From positions 34,049,364 through 34,113,363 of the forward strand of contig CM072523.1 of the NCBI GenBank assembly GCA_036898135.1: DNA of 64,000 nt, read 5' to 3'. How positions within the stretch are numbered: the first letter of the stretch is position 1; each line of letters starts with the position of its first letter. Source of the DNA: Oncomelania hupensis. Lineage: Eukaryota; Mollusca; Gastropoda; Littorinimorpha; Pomatiopsidae. The notes beneath the pieces are model-generated. The model saw only the letters and a program-made list of their open reading frames with translations. It was not told the DNA's origin and searched no databases. Position numbers and translations under genes: made by a program. Positions 49,708 to 61,068 of this stretch are shown piece after piece.

Positions 49708-51828
49708 TTAAATTGGGTCAAGAACGTAGTCTTGGAAATGCTTAGGCAGGCGTGATATTCGCCCAGAACGACGGCCAGGTGTGGGGAAAAAGACTCGGGC
49801 AGGTCGAGTGAGTGAATTGCGTGCAGGGGTTGTGCCTGTGGTGGCATGTCTGTCAGTTGTGGGTTGTGTGTCGGGGACTGTGGGTGTTCCTGTCACCATT
49901 GATAGCGGGGTGTTAGGGGTGGTAGGATTGGTCGGGGCCAGAGAGCGTGTTGGCACAAGTTGCGCAGGTGCTGTGTGGCCCTTTTGAGGAGTGGTTGGGG
50001 ATGTAGGGTCGGAAGGTGGGGAGGTGTTCATTGATGAGGATTGGGGGCGTACGAGATTCGGTTGTGTTTGCGGCGGAGGTGGGGGTGACCTGTAGTTGAC
50101 AATCGGATCGATCGCAGGGATATACTTTCGCAAGAATTTGCGATTTCGCAATGTGATGCGTCGGGATCCGTCGATTCTGATGGCATATTGGTCGAATTGA
50201 CGGACCTCAATGATGACACCAGTTCTGTCCCACTTCAATGGGTGAGGTCCGGTCTGGTTTTGGATTCTCACTTTGTCACCGACGACAAGTGGTGGGAGGC
50301 GTTTGGTATGTTCAGATAATCGCTCGGCGCACTTGATGTGACGGTCTCGCAAGGCATCTTCACGGCGTGCTAGTGTGTCCTGCCACATGTTGTGAGGTTC
50401 GTATCGGCCTGGGAGGATGGGGATAAAGTCCCGAATGGGTCGTCCGAACAGGCACTGTGCTGGTGAGACGCGTGTATCTCTGTCGGGGGTATTCCGGTAC
50501 TGCAGGATCGCTCTTTGGAAGGCGTCATTGTTTAACGACCCATCTGCAGCGATATTGTCCATGAGGAGACGTTTGGTGGTTTTGACACCAATTTCTGCCC
50601 TGCAGTTGCTGTGGGGAAATGCAACGGAGGATACTCTGTGATGGACTCCCCATTGTGCCAAGAAGCGTTGGAACTCTGCCGATCTGTATTCTGGACCACC
50701 ATCTGATGTGAGTTCCTCAGCAATGCCAAAGGTGACGAAAGCGGCTTTGAGGCATGTGATGAGGCCCTTGGATCCGTTGTCCGCGCGTTCCACAATAGGC
50801 CAGTTGGAATAACGATCTACGATCACGAGGTAGTGATGACCTTTGTAGTGGAAAAAATCCGCGCAGATGAGTTGAAATGGGTAAAGTGGACTGGCAATGG
50901 GGGTTGGTGGGGGGTTGGGGTTGGAGGGGGCGTTGCGGTTACAGTGTTGGCATGAAGCTCTCTCGTTATGTATCGCTGAGGTCAGGCCCGGCCAAAATAC
51001 TGATGTTTCTGCCCTCGCAGCCATGGAAGTCGTTCCTTGGTGTGCGGCATGTAGGGTCGCGATGACTTCATCTCTTAAGGATGGTGGTATCAATACGCGG
51101 GCCTTGTAGAGGATAACGCCATCGACGGTGGTAAGGTCATCTCTGTACTGGTAGTAGTCGCGGAGATTAGGGGGCAGATCCTGGCGGTGAGTTGGGAACC
51201 CTGACTGGATGAAGTCGGTGAGGTGGTGTAGCTCACTCGCAGTGGCTGTACGCACTCTATCCCAAGTCACATTCTGGAGGGGAGCCGTTGACAGCTGGAA
51301 CGCGGATAAGTCGAGCGGTTCGACGAGTTCGGTGTCAGGGGCAGGGCTGCGTATGACGGCAAAGGTGGACCAGGGTGTGGTAGGGTGGCTCTCGAGTGAC
51401 GCGATGTCGTCTGTCAAAGCGAGTTTTTCGGCCTGTCCAGTGGGGTGTCTGGAGATGGTGTCGGCTGCCCTGTGTTTCTTGCCTGGGACATGGACAATCT
51501 GAAAGCGAAAGCCCAGTGTCTTTTCCTTCAGGTTGCGCAGCCTCGGATTTGTGATGTCGTTGAGTGATCGGTCGCCGAAGATTTTCAACAGTGGCTTATG
51601 ATCTACGGCAACAATGAGGTTGTCGCAGCCGAGTACGAAGTGTCGGGCTTTGTTTAAGGCCACTGCCACGGCGAGGGCTTCACCTTCGATGGGGGCGTAG
51701 TTTGCCTCAGCGGAGTGGGTGAAGCGGCTGCCAACGAGAGAATATTTTAGCCACGAGGGCAGCAGAAGGGGCGGGTGGGGGAGCATTCGCAGTGCTTTTG
51801 TAGCACCCAGAATCCTAGTCCAGTTTTA
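49708..51828 (-). pseudogene. Element A: RNase H and integrase
   Basis: RNase H part: [17 protein letters not shown] and [19 protein letters not shown], then the tether [18 protein letters not shown]. Integrase: HHCC with [13 protein letters not shown] with CADFFHYKG (D), [10 protein letters not shown] (D) and [16 protein letters not shown] (E), then [20 protein letters not shown]. It is open for ~690 codons to the stop near the 3' LTR. Order here is RNase H before integrase, the normal Ty3/Gypsy order, unlike element B. Its 5' junction with RT is separated by the MITE at 51829. Confidence 0.85.
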
Positions 51829-52532
51829 AGGCGGCGATACACGGTAAGACCAGATCTTATGATACCCGCATATGACTACGGAAATTCCCGGATCGGTAGG
51901 AATTGTCGTCAAGTCTTATCGATAGAGCATGTTCTATTTTTTCACGGCGCGATACGACAGTGGAGGTCAGACAGCCAATCAAAACAGCTATTTGATTGAA
52001 CTCCGAGGTGAAGGTCACTGAAAAACCGCGACCTACAAACTGAAAAATGGCAGACCTGTCGAAGCACCAAACAGGAATTTTGATTGAGTTGTACCATGAA
52101 CATAGCTGCTTATGGGACACATCATTGCAGGTCTACAAAGACCAAGAGACCAGAAACCGCGCACTTTCATCAATACAGGCGCGGTTTCATGAAGCATGCA
52201 ATATTTTGCTGGATCGTAAAGCCGACAGTGTGATTTTTGTTGTCGTGTGACTCATGTCAATGAACGATATGAAAATAAAGAATAATATATTTGTGCAATG
52301 CATATTAATATTAATGACGTTTTGAAAAACAAGCGTCATCAATTTATCACGCGCTAACAACAATAATTGCTTTTTCAACTATTTAGATCTAGTTAGCCGT
52401 AGACTACACCAGCGACCGTGGCCTTTACCGACAGGCTTATGACTCATACATACCGTGTATCAGCAAAGACATCAGATCTGCAGCGGCATACGCGGGTATC
52501 ATAAGATCTAGTCTTACCGTGTATCGCTAGCT
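51829..52532. mobile_element. Harbinger-like MITE with MADF relic
   Basis: Inverted ends share GCGATACACGGTAAGA and AGATCTTATGATACCCGC; outermost bases are AGGCGGCG and AGCTAGCG. Flanked by TTA on both sides (51826-51828, 52533-52535), the 3-bp target duplication of PIF/Harbinger elements. Removing it together with one TTA makes the element A frame continuous across the site (D-W-S-K-T-G), which defines the boundaries. It carries a MADF-type reading frame. Confidence 0.85.
52047..52250 (+). CDS. MADF-domain fragment inside the Harbinger-like MITE
   Basis: 67-codon frame from ATG (MADLSKHQTGILIELYHEHS, then CLWDTSLQVYKDQETRN). The pattern L-I-E-L-Y...LWD...Y-K-D...R..A...I is that of the MADF/Myb-SANT-like DNA-binding domain found in the accessory protein of Harbinger elements. 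About two thirds of a domain is present before the stop. Possibly the remnant of the accessory ORF after internal deletion; function not assumed. Confidence 0.6.
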   Translation: MADLSKHQTGILIELYHEHSCLWDTSLQVYKDQETRNRALSSIQARFHEACNILLDRKADSVIFVVV

Positions 52533-52535
52533 TTA

Positions 52536-52896
52536 GACCAGTCGGTGGCTATACATGTGGGGCGGTGTTTCTCGAAGATTCTGAACCCGTCCTCCATCTC
52601 GCAGATGTTTGTCTTTGATCTCTGAAATAATTGTTCCAATTCGTCTGTCCAGATGAACGGTACTTTTGGTTTCAAGAGGTCTCTGAATGGTTGGGTTTCG
52701 GTGGCCATGCTGAATGTGTATGCCACTTGGTTTAGTAACCCAATCCAAGATCGCAGGTCCGTGATAGACTTTGGCGAGGGGAACTTTGAGATGGCATCAG
52801 TAAGGTGTTTAGCTGGTTTCACATCGGATGGACCTATTTCGAATCCTGCGAACTCCACCGTGTCTTTGCCAAAAATGAACTTGTCAGGGTTCAGGG
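52536..52896 (-). pseudogene. Element A: C-terminal reverse transcriptase, severed
   Basis: Minus-strand reading FAGFEIGPSDVKPAKHLTDA, FPSPKSITDLRSWIGLLNQV and CIATDWSK, the thumb/connection region after the RT palm up to the first RNase H aspartate. It continues the palm at 61069-61653, from which it is separated by element B. Confidence 0.85.
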
Positions 52897-54436
52897 TGTC
52901 ACGTGGGGTTTATGGGCTCTGCACAATGGAATTATGGACCCTCACGTTTATTCGGTGGGAACTGCTAGTAAGTCACCCTATGAACTACTTTAATAAATTT
53001 ATTTGTTTAGCTCGTTCTGTGTTAAGATTGGGGTACAGAAATAGATAGAAAAATGGTAAAAGATTACTGTCACACTAGCTTTCACACGGCTATGAATCAT
53101 ATGTAGTCCAGCCACTTGATAACAGTTAAAATCACACATTTATTTCTTCTACTCTATACAAGGTTCTCTAAGTACTAATCTAACTTAAAAAGTCTCTTTC
53201 AATGCTAAGAGTTCGATCGCTGATAGTCTAGGCAGCTGTTATATCTTCCTCGGGCACTTGCTATAATATTTCATGTAGATTTGGACTACTGTGGTCCGTT
53301 TTACAGTTTCTGAAGAGTTGGACTACTGTGGTCCTGCTATGATCAGTTTAAGTGCACCTTGGCGTGTTCACTTAACTGCTAGATGGTGCGGTCGAAGTCC
53401 TTCTGTGAGGTAGCTTCTGGTCCACCTTTGTCGTTGTGTAGTTGGGTTCCCTTGCCACGCTGTGGGGTCTGACAGGGAGTTTTCCGGGTATCTCTTTCCG
53501 TCTTGTGCGGTAGAGGATACTCCGCCATCTAGTCGTTTCTGTGGAGTGGTGCGCACAGGATAGCTCGGGATAGCTCGGGATAGCTCGCCTGCTCGTCTGT
53601 AATATAAGAGACGAAATTCTGCACAACCCTGAATAATCGGTTTGTGCAGAGCGTCTCACTGAAAGCCAAGTAGCCCTCAGTGATAGCTCCACATCTCTAT
53701 ACATAAGCGACGAACATTCTGCTACTTCCGGGTTCCACTGGAATCTCAACTCTAAATTCCTATACATACATAAATATCAATCGTGTCTAACTATACACAT
53801 ACAGAATTAATAATATTATAAACATTCAGTGGTACAGCCACTGGTCTGCAAACATACATATAAGTTAAACAACAGTGGTTCCGTACGGGATACAACATGG
53901 CGGCGCAACCGGTCGTGTTTCGCCTCGTGCTCGGCTCTTCCACGTGGTACGGCAAATTCGGATTAACAATTCACATTTATGCATAGCAAATTCTTCAAAC
54001 ATACTTTCAACAATAATACAAATATATCACGATGAAACAGAAGGGTGTTCATTTACCTGTTTGACAAGTTCAGGCCCGTGATGACTTGAGAGAATTCTAA
54101 GATTTCAAAGTCCTGCTTCCTGGTCTATGAGTGTAGAGATTTCTCTAGCTGTGGAGATGTTGACTCTACCTCGTCTCACACACGACTGATTCAAACTGCG
54201 CTAAGATCTGACACAGTCAGAACTGCTCTACCCACTGAGCCTGCTCTGATTGGTTAAAACGGTCCGATTCAAAGCTCAAGTGCTGACTCACTGCGCTAGC
54301 GTGGGTCGGGCTCGCGGTGTGTGGTCTGCTGTGTAATTTTAATTGCTGCTGTGTAGCTTACTGACTCTCTAAGGGTACAATGACTACACATGCTAAATAG
54401 TCAATGTGCAGAGTTAAAGCTAGCCAGTTCGTGACA
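52897..54436 (-). repeat. 3' LTR of Gypsy element B
   Basis: 1540 bp, TGTCACGTGG to GTTCGTGACA on the plus strand. Preceded by CAGGG (52892-52896), which is repeated at 61069-61073. Contains three 10-bp GGATAGCTCG-type units at 53568-53590 (four in the partner). Differences from the 5' LTR are only a handful of bases plus this unit, implying recent insertion. Confidence 0.93.
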
Positions 54437-54603
54437 GGCTCCCTCAACTGAAAAAAGGCGATTACTACTGGATTCGACCTTTTTCTACTACAGAGCCTAG
54501 TTTAACACTGCACTATCCTAGGGTCCTATGTACAAACTAATTAAGTTGCTCTACCTGAGCTGCAATGCTGTGCCAGGTAGCTATGGACACTAGTGACAGG
54601 GTA
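54437..54603 (-). other. 3' untranslated region and polypurine tract of element B
   Basis: The minus strand just before the 3' LTR reads TTGAGGGAGCC, a short purine-rich tract suitable for plus-strand priming. No gene. Confidence 0.55.
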
Positions 54604-57600
54604 TTACTGGGCGGGGACGAATTCTGGTGCTGTGGCCCTTAGTTGTGTTGGGTGGGCGACAGCTGCTGTGTCCTCCACGAGATGGCGACTGAGGTAGTCG
54701 GCTCCGTGGTTTTCTTTGCCGGGGATGTACTCGATCTGGAATGAGTATGCCTGAAGGGTGAGTGCCCATCTCATCAGGCGAGAGTTCAAAGACTTGGAGG
54801 CTGCCAGGAACGATAGTGGTTGGTGGTCCACCTGAACTGTGAAGTGGGTCCCATACAGGTAGAGTTGAAACTTCTGTATGGCCCAGACTAGTCCAAGACA
54901 TTCTTTCTCCGACGTGGCGTAGTGGGTCTCGGCGGATCTCAATTTTCTGCTGGCGTAGGCGACAGGGAATAGCGTCTCTGCATTCTTGGGGTCGCGCTGT
55001 AGCAGTACTGCTCCGAGGCCTAAGTCGCTTGCGTCGGTGCGAAGAACGAATGGCTGAGTCAAATCGGGTAGGTGGAGTACTGGCGCCGATGTCATTCTGT
55101 CCTTGAGTGTTTGGAATGCTGTCTCGCATTCGGCTGTCCAAACTACTTTGTCCGGGGCGATTTTCCGGGTTCCATTTGTCAGTGGTACGGCGATGCTGTT
55201 GTAGTTGGGGATGAACTTCTGGTAGAAGCCGCAGAGTCCTAAAAACGACTGCACTTCCTTCTTGGTTTTGGGCCTAGGAGCGTCGAGTAGGCGTTTCACT
55301 GTCTTCTCTACCGGTCGCAGGCTTCCTTGACTGATGGTGTGTCCCAGAAATTCTAGTTCTGTGAATCCAATCTGACATTTGGTGGGTCTTGCCGTCAATC
55401 CCGTGTCTCTGAGGCGGGCGAGTAGTTGCTGTAGGAGCGTGACATGTTCCTCCCACGTAGGTGTTGCGATGAGGATGTCGTCCATAAACGAGTGTAGGTG
55501 CTCGCTGCTCAGGGGTGCCAGGAGTTTTCGCATCATGGCACTGAAGATGCTGGGTGCGTTGTGGAGTCCGAATGGAAGCACGTTGAACTCGAAGTGTCCT
55601 TCCATAGTGCTAAACGCTAGGTACTTTCGGACTTGTGGTTGTACTGGTATCTGGTAGTAACCTTTGCTGAGGTCGATGCGTGAGAAGTACTTCGCTCGCT
55701 GTAGCTTGGCAAATAGGTCTGTCTGGTCCGGGAGTGGCTCTGGCTGGAACTGCGTTACCGCATTCAGGAGTCTGAAGTCGATGCACAGTCGATGCTCTCC
55801 GTTGGGTTTTCGCAACAATACCGTGCCTGCGCTGTAGGGTGAAGTAGACTCTGAGATGATTCCGGCTGCCAGTAAGGTGTCTATCTCTTCCTTGATGGCT
55901 CGCTGCTGCGACAGTGGCATCGGGTAGAGCTTCTGGCGGACGGGTGTTGGGTCGGTCACCGTTAAGGTTACTTCGACGAGGTCTGTCCTCCCTGGTCGGT
56001 CTGTGAGCACAGTCTGATGTTGGCGAATGACCTGTCGTACTTGCTGTTGCTGTTTAGCGGCTAGGTCTCCGTTGAGTATCACGTCTTTGTAGGTTTCTTT
56101 GGAGTGCAGGGGATACTCTACTGCATTGGTCTCCATGCTTTCTCCTTCTTCCGTGATGGCTAGCAAGTTGTGAGTGCTGGGGGTCGCTGGTCGGTCCGTA
56201 TACTTCTTAAGGAGATTGATATGGTGGTATCGGGCTCTCCCGTTCACCTCTACTTGGTAGACTGTCTTGGATTTCTTGGCAGTCACCCGGTACGGTCCTC
56301 TCCAAGCGATGTCCAGCTTGTTGGTTCCACTTGGAAGTAAGAGTAGCACTTGATCGCCGACTTGCAGTTCTCGGTCCTTAGCGTGGCGGTTGTAGTACTT
56401 CGCCTGACGGGCTCTTGCCTTCTTAAGTGCTTCACCAGCTTTCTTCCACGTTGCTTTGAGGGTTTCCTGCAGGTCTGCGACGTACTTGGTGGCACCTCTT
56501 GGTGTGTCGTCTATCTTGGCTTCCGTCCAACTTCTGCGTAGGGCTTCTAGCGGTCCTGCTAGAGGTCTGCCGAATAGCAAGGTTGACGGGGTGTAGCCTG
56601 TGGCTGCATGGGGCGTTTCTCGGTATGCGAACAGTGCCGCATTCACGTAGGTGTCCCACGCTTCTGGATTGTCGTCGGCGACTTTCCTGAGGATGGTGAG
56701 AAGGGTTCCATTCAGTCTTTCTACTTGTCCGTTGCTGGCGGGGTGGTATGGTGGTGTGCGAATGTGATGAACTTGTATCAACTCGAACACGTCTTGCATC
56801 AGGCGGCCGGTGAACTGAGATCCGTTGTCCGTTCTAATGCTGTCCGGGAATCCGACTCTGGTAAAGATGGCGATGAGTGCATCTGCAATCTTCTTGGTGT
56901 CGATCGCTGGCAACGGGACTGCTTCGCACCACATCGTACATGCGTCGACGAGTGTGAGTAGAAATCTGTTCCGCTTCTTGGTCATGGGCAGTGGTCCTAC
57001 TATGTCTACTGAGCCTTGCTGGAATGGCACGCCGACTACTACTGATGGTCCTAAGGTAACTGGTACGGTGTGATGTCGCGGGGAATATCGTTGACATTGG
57101 TGGCAAGATTTCACGTAGCGCTTGACATCCTCCGTGATTCCTGGCCAATAGTAGTGTGCGCTGATTCTCTGCACTGTGGCTCCAATTCCCATGTGTCCGC
57201 TGAGTGGCATGCTGTGGCCTAATTCTAGTACTTGGGCTCGAAGGGTGGCTGGTAGTACTAGTTGGGTGTGATCTCCATCTCCTTGTCGATGTAGAACTCC
57301 CTGTTCCATGTAGAAGTCTCCCTTGTGCGGGGGTGTGTGCGCCTTGGGTAGCTTCTGGAAGCACTTCGCTATCGAGGTGTCTTCTTTCTGTGCTGTTTTG
57401 ATCTCTTCGAGTCCTGGATTCGGAGCGAACTCGGGCTGGGGTGGTTGGGTTTTAGCTTGGGCCCTGGTTTGCACTGCAGCTATCTCTACAGTTTTCGGGG
57501 GCGTGCCTAAGAACACATACCTACAACCTAGCACTAGATCATACAGGGGTTTCTGTAAAACAGCTGCTTGGATTCGTCCTGTGACGTACCTACTCTCTAC

Positions 57601-59151
57601 TTCTATCCATGCTATTGGGCAAGTAGTCGTCGGTTTCGTCAAGTCTGCTCCTTGTAAGTCGACTGTCTTGTCTGTCAAGTCCGCGCGCGATACAAGAGAT
57701 TCGCTAACTATCGCGTCGTATGATAGACCTGTGTCATACAGACAGTTCGCTTCTTTTCCGTTGACCTTGACCGTGTCTGTCACCGATGGGTGATCTCCGA
57801 TTGTGTGTGGCTTGTTCCCGCTGCTTTGAGTTAGAACTCTGTGCGCTGGCCGGCTTTCGCGCTCTTCCCTACGTTGTGCGGCCAACTTGAAACATTCTGC
57901 GGTGGAGTGATTGTTTCTGTTGCAGAACGAACAATACCGTCTCTGTTCTGCAGGACCTCTTTTCCCGAATTCCGTGTTGGGTCCTTTATTCTGCCCAGGT
58001 CTGGGGTTATTCGGCTTATTCGCGGTGCGCTCTTCCCGGTTAGGGCTTCGTTTCTGTGCCTCTTTCCCGTTAGGCTTTAGGTCTCGCCTGAAGCTCTTGG
58101 CTTCTCCGTGTGCGGCCACGTACCTATCTGCGACCTTGACCAGATCCTCCAGTCTTTCCGCGCCCTGCTCTACTGAGAATGTTCTCAGCTCGGGGGTCAT
58201 GGTTTCCCGTAGCTGTTCCCATACTAACAGTTCTGTCAGTCCATCATACGTCTTAGCCGTGGCTGACGGGCTAATCCACTTATCCAGCGTTGTGGACAAC
58301 CGATCCGCGAACTGCGCATAGCTCTCTCCTTTCACTCTCCGATTGGTGCGGAACTTTTGCCGGTAGCATTCTCCTGTTAGTTCGAATCCCGTTAGGAGTG
58401 CCTCTTTTACTTTGTGATAGTCAGTCACTCTGTCAGTCGGTAGCTTACTGTAGATGTCATAAGCCTTTCCTCTAAGCCCTTGACTAAGCTTAAAAGACCA
58501 ATGAGTGGGATCTAGTTTGTACTCGGTTGCTAGACGCTCAAACCTAGTCAGATAGAGATCTAGACCTTCTTCTCTCTCATTGAATGTTCCCAGTGGAAAT
58601 GACATTCCTTGTACAGGGTTGGATGCTACCTCTAGCTGATCTGAGTGGGGAGGGGTTGAGGAAGAACTTGAAGCTCCTGATCCCAATCTTCTTAGCTCTA
58701 ACTCATGCTGTCTTTCTTTTTCCTTTTCTTCCCTCTCTTTTTCTTTTTCTGCCCTCTCATACTCCCATTTCCTAACTTCTGCTTCTCTCTCTGCTGCTAA
58801 TGCTGCCTTCTTCTGTTCTCCTTCTAATTCTAATTTCTTCTGTTCTCTTGCTGCTTCTAACTCTGCTTTTTTCTGTTCTCTTGCTACTTCTAACTCTGCT
58901 TTCTTTTGCTCTGCTTCTAATGCTAGTTTCTTCTGCTCTGCTTCTAATGCTAGTTTCTTTTGCTCTGCTTCTAGTTCTGCTTTTCTCTGTTCTGCTTCGA
59001 GTTTCTTCTGTTCTCTCTCGGCTGCTCTCTCTGCCTTAGCCTCCTGTTTCTCTACCTCTGCATTGATATACGCAATTAGGTCTCCCCCTGCTAAGTGTAA
59101 AGCTTCCCCTAATTCTTTGAAGCGCAATCTCAAGGCCACTGGGTCCGACAT
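54604..59151 (-). CDS. Element B Gag-Pol polyprotein, intact, integrase before RT
   Basis: Single frame of about 1515 residues from ATG at 59151. Order: E/K-rich coiled coil (~35-160); SCAN-like capsid (~185-350); zinc knuckle CSFCNRNNHSTAEC (~408); aspartic protease CLYDTGLSYD (~475); integrase HHCC (H in GHMGIG ~655, CHQCQ ~686) and DDE core (VDIVG ~718, RTDNGSQF ~779, NGQVERLNG ~813); integrase C-terminus (HHINLLKKY); reverse transcriptase with YFSRIDLSKGYYQI, LPFGLHNAPS and FMDDIL (~1226); RNase H with RTDASDLGLGAVL (~1376), EKECLGLVWA and YIPGKENHGADYLSRH. All catalytic residues seen are present. Ty3/Gypsy sequences in a Ty1/copia-like order are known as the Gmr1 type. Probably an autonomous, recently active element. 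Confidence 0.93.
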   Translation of the reverse strand: MSDPVALRLRFKELGEALHLAGGDLIAYINAEVEKQEAKAERAAEREQKKLEAEQRKAELEAEQKKLALEAEQKKLALEAEQKKAELEVAREQKKAELEAAREQKKLELEGEQKKAALAAEREAEVRKWEYERAEKEKEREEKEKERQHELELRRLGSGASSSSSTPPHSDQLEVASNPVQGMSFPLGTFNEREEGLDLYLTRFERLATEYKLDPTHWSFKLSQGLRGKAYDIYSKLPTDRVTDYHKVKEALLTGFELTGECYRQKFRTNRRVKGESYAQFADRLSTTLDKWISPSATAKTYDGLTELLVWEQLRETMTPELRTFSVEQGAERLEDLVKVADRYVAAHGEAKSFRRDLKPNGKEAQKRSPNREERTANKPNNPRPGQNKGPNTEFGKRGPAEQRRYCSFCNRNNHSTAECFKLAAQRREERESRPAHRVLTQSSGNKPHTIGDHPSVTDTVKVNGKEANCLYDTGLSYDAIVSESLVSRADLTDKTVDLQGADLTKPTTTCPIAWIEVESRYVTGRIQAAVLQKPLYDLVLGCRYVFLGTPPKTVEIAAVQTRAQAKTQPPQPEFAPNPGLEEIKTAQKEDTSIAKCFQKLPKAHTPPHKGDFYMEQGVLHRQGDGDHTQLVLPATLRAQVLELGHSMPLSGHMGIGATVQRISAHYYWPGITEDVKRYVKSCHQCQRYSPRHHTVPVTLGPSVVVGVPFQQGSVDIVGPLPMTKKRNRFLLTLVDACTMWCEAVPLPAIDTKKIADALIAIFTRVGFPDSIRTDNGSQFTGRLMQDVFELIQVHHIRTPPYHPASNGQVERLNGTLLTILRKVADDNPEAWDTYVNAALFAYRETPHAATGYTPSTLLFGRPLAGPLEALRRSWTEAKIDDTPRGATKYVADLQETLKATWKKAGEALKKARARQAKYYNRHAKDRELQVGDQVLLLLPSGTNKLDIAWRGPYRVTAKKSKTVYQVEVNGRARYHHINLLKKYTDRPATPSTHNLLAITEEGESMETNAVEYPLHSKETYKDVILNGDLAAKQQQQVRQVIRQHQTVLTDRPGRTDLVEVTLTVTDPTPVRQKLYPMPLSQQRAIKEEIDTLLAAGIISESTSPYSAGTVLLRKPNGEHRLCIDFRLLNAVTQFQPEPLPDQTDLFAKLQRAKYFSRIDLSKGYYQIPVQPQVRKYLAFSTMEGHFEFNVLPFGLHNAPSIFSAMMRKLLAPLSSEHLHSFMDDILIATPTWEEHVTLLQQLLARLRDTGLTARPTKCQIGFTELEFLGHTISQGSLRPVEKTVKRLLDAPRPKTKKEVQSFLGLCGFYQKFIPNYNSIAVPLTNGTRKIAPDKVVWTAECETAFQTLKDRMTSAPVLHLPDLTQPFVLRTDASDLGLGAVLLQRDPKNAETLFPVAYASRKLRSAETHYATSEKECLGLVWAIQKFQLYLYGTHFTVQVDHQPLSFLAASKSLNSRLMRWALTLQAYSFQIEYIPGKENHGADYLSRHLVEDTAAVAHPTQLRATAPEFVPAQ

Positions 59152-59519
59152 TGCCAAACGTGTCTATGAACAACCTCTGAATCACGTGGAATACCAAAAC
59201 ACTAGCAATATTGCAAGTCAATAACAACAATGCAAAGACAATCAAATTCGTAATCAATAATAGAATAAAACAAGAGTCAAATGGCATACAACAGTTATTT
59301 AAGCAAAACCTGCAAAAGAACAATGCAACATACAGGCACAAAAATATTTGAAGCAAAAAAGTTTTTAACTAAAGAATAGTGCACCCAACTGATCAGTGTT
59401 ATACCCTTACACTATTCTAAGTTATTCTACTTCTACTGTTATCTAATTTTATTGTACTTAGATCCGGTTATACCCAATTCCTATTATCCACAGATCCTGG
59501 CTAGGCTCGCCAATTAAAG
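59152..59519 (-). other. Element B 5' leader with primer-binding site
   Basis: About 368 bp between 5' LTR and the start codon. Seven bases inside the LTR edge the minus strand reads TTGGCGAGCCTAGCCAGG, a TGGCGAGCC-type tRNA primer-binding sequence. Confidence 0.65.
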
Positions 59520-61068
59520 TGTCACGTGGGGTTTATGGGCTCTGCACAATGGAATTATGGACCCTCACGTTTATTCGGTGGGAACTGCTAGTAAGTCACC
59601 CTATGAACTACTTTAATAAATTTATTTGTTTAGCTCGTTCTGTGTTAAGATTGGGGTACAGAAATAGATAGAAAAATGGTAAAAGATTACTGTCACACTA
59701 GCTTTCACACGGCTATGAATCATATGTAGTCCAGCCACTTGATAACAGTTAAAATCACACATTTATTTCTTCTACTCTATACAAGGTTCTCTAAGTACTA
59801 ATCTAACTTAAAAAGTCTCTTTCAATGCTAAGAGTTCGATCGCTGATAGTCTAGGCAGCTGTTATATCTTCCTCGGGCACTTGCTATAATATTTCATGTA
59901 GATTTGGACTACTGTGGTCCGTTTTACAGTTTCTGAAGAGTTGGACTACTGTGGTCCTGCTATGATCAGTTTAAGTGCACCTTGGCGTGTTCACTTAACT
60001 GCTAGATGGTGCGGTCGAAGTCCTTCTGTGAGGTAGCTTCTGGTCCACCTTTGTCGTTGTGTAGTTGGGTTCCCTTGCCACGCTGTGGGGTCTGACAGGG
60101 AGTTTTCCGGGTATCTCTTTCCGTCTTGTGCGGTAGAGGATACTCCGCCAACTAGTCGTTTCTGTGGAGTGGTGCGCACAGGATAGCTCGGGATAGCTCG
60201 GGATAGCTCGGGATAGCTCGCCTGCTCGTCTGTAATATAAGAGACGAAATTCTGCACAACCCTGAATAATCGGTTTGTGCAGAGCGTCTCACTGAAAGCC
60301 AAGTAGCCCTCAGTGATAGCTCCACATCTCTATACATAAGCGACGAACATTCTGCTACTTCCGGGTTCCACTGGAATCTCAACTCTAAATTCCTATACAT
60401 ACATAAATATCAATCGTGTCTAACTATACACATACAGAATTAATAATATTATAAACATTCAGTGGTACAGCCACTGGTCTGCAAACATACATATAAGTTA
60501 AACAACAGTGGTTCCGTACGGGATACAACATGGCGGCGCAACCGGTCGTGTTTCGCCTCGTGCTCGGCTCTTCCACGTGGTACGGCAAATTCGGATTAAC
60601 AATTCACATTTATGCATAGCAAATTCTTCAAACATACTTTCAACAATAATACAAATATATCTGATGAAACAGAAGGGTGTTCATTTACCTGTTTGACAAG
60701 TTCAGGCCCGTGATGACTTGAGAGAATTCTAAGATTTCAAAGTCCTGCTTCCTGGTCTATGAGTGTAGAGATTTCTCTAGCTGTGGAGATGTTGACTCTA
60801 CCTCGTCTCACACATGACTGATTCAAACTGCGCTAAGATCTGACACAGTCAGAACTGCTCTACCCACTGAGCCTGCTCTGATTGGTTAAAACGGTCCGAT
60901 TCAAAGCTCAAGTGCTGACTCACTGCGCTAGCGTGGGTCGGGCTCGCGGTGTGTGGTCTGCTGTGTAATTTTAATTGCTGCTGTGTAGCTTACTGACTCT
61001 CTAAGGGTACAATGACTACACATGCTAAATAGTCAATGTGCAGAGTTAAAGCTAGCCAGTTCGTGACA
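59520..61068 (-). repeat. 5' LTR of Gypsy element B
   Basis: 1549 bp; differs from the 3' LTR by one extra GGATAGCTCG unit, one small deletion near 60661 (ATCTGATG against ATCACGATG) and a few substitutions (for example near 60150 and 60815). Confidence 0.93.

Noticed and set aside
49781..51502. Plus-strand frames over element A pol
   Set aside because: Antisense shadows of the RNase H/integrase frame.
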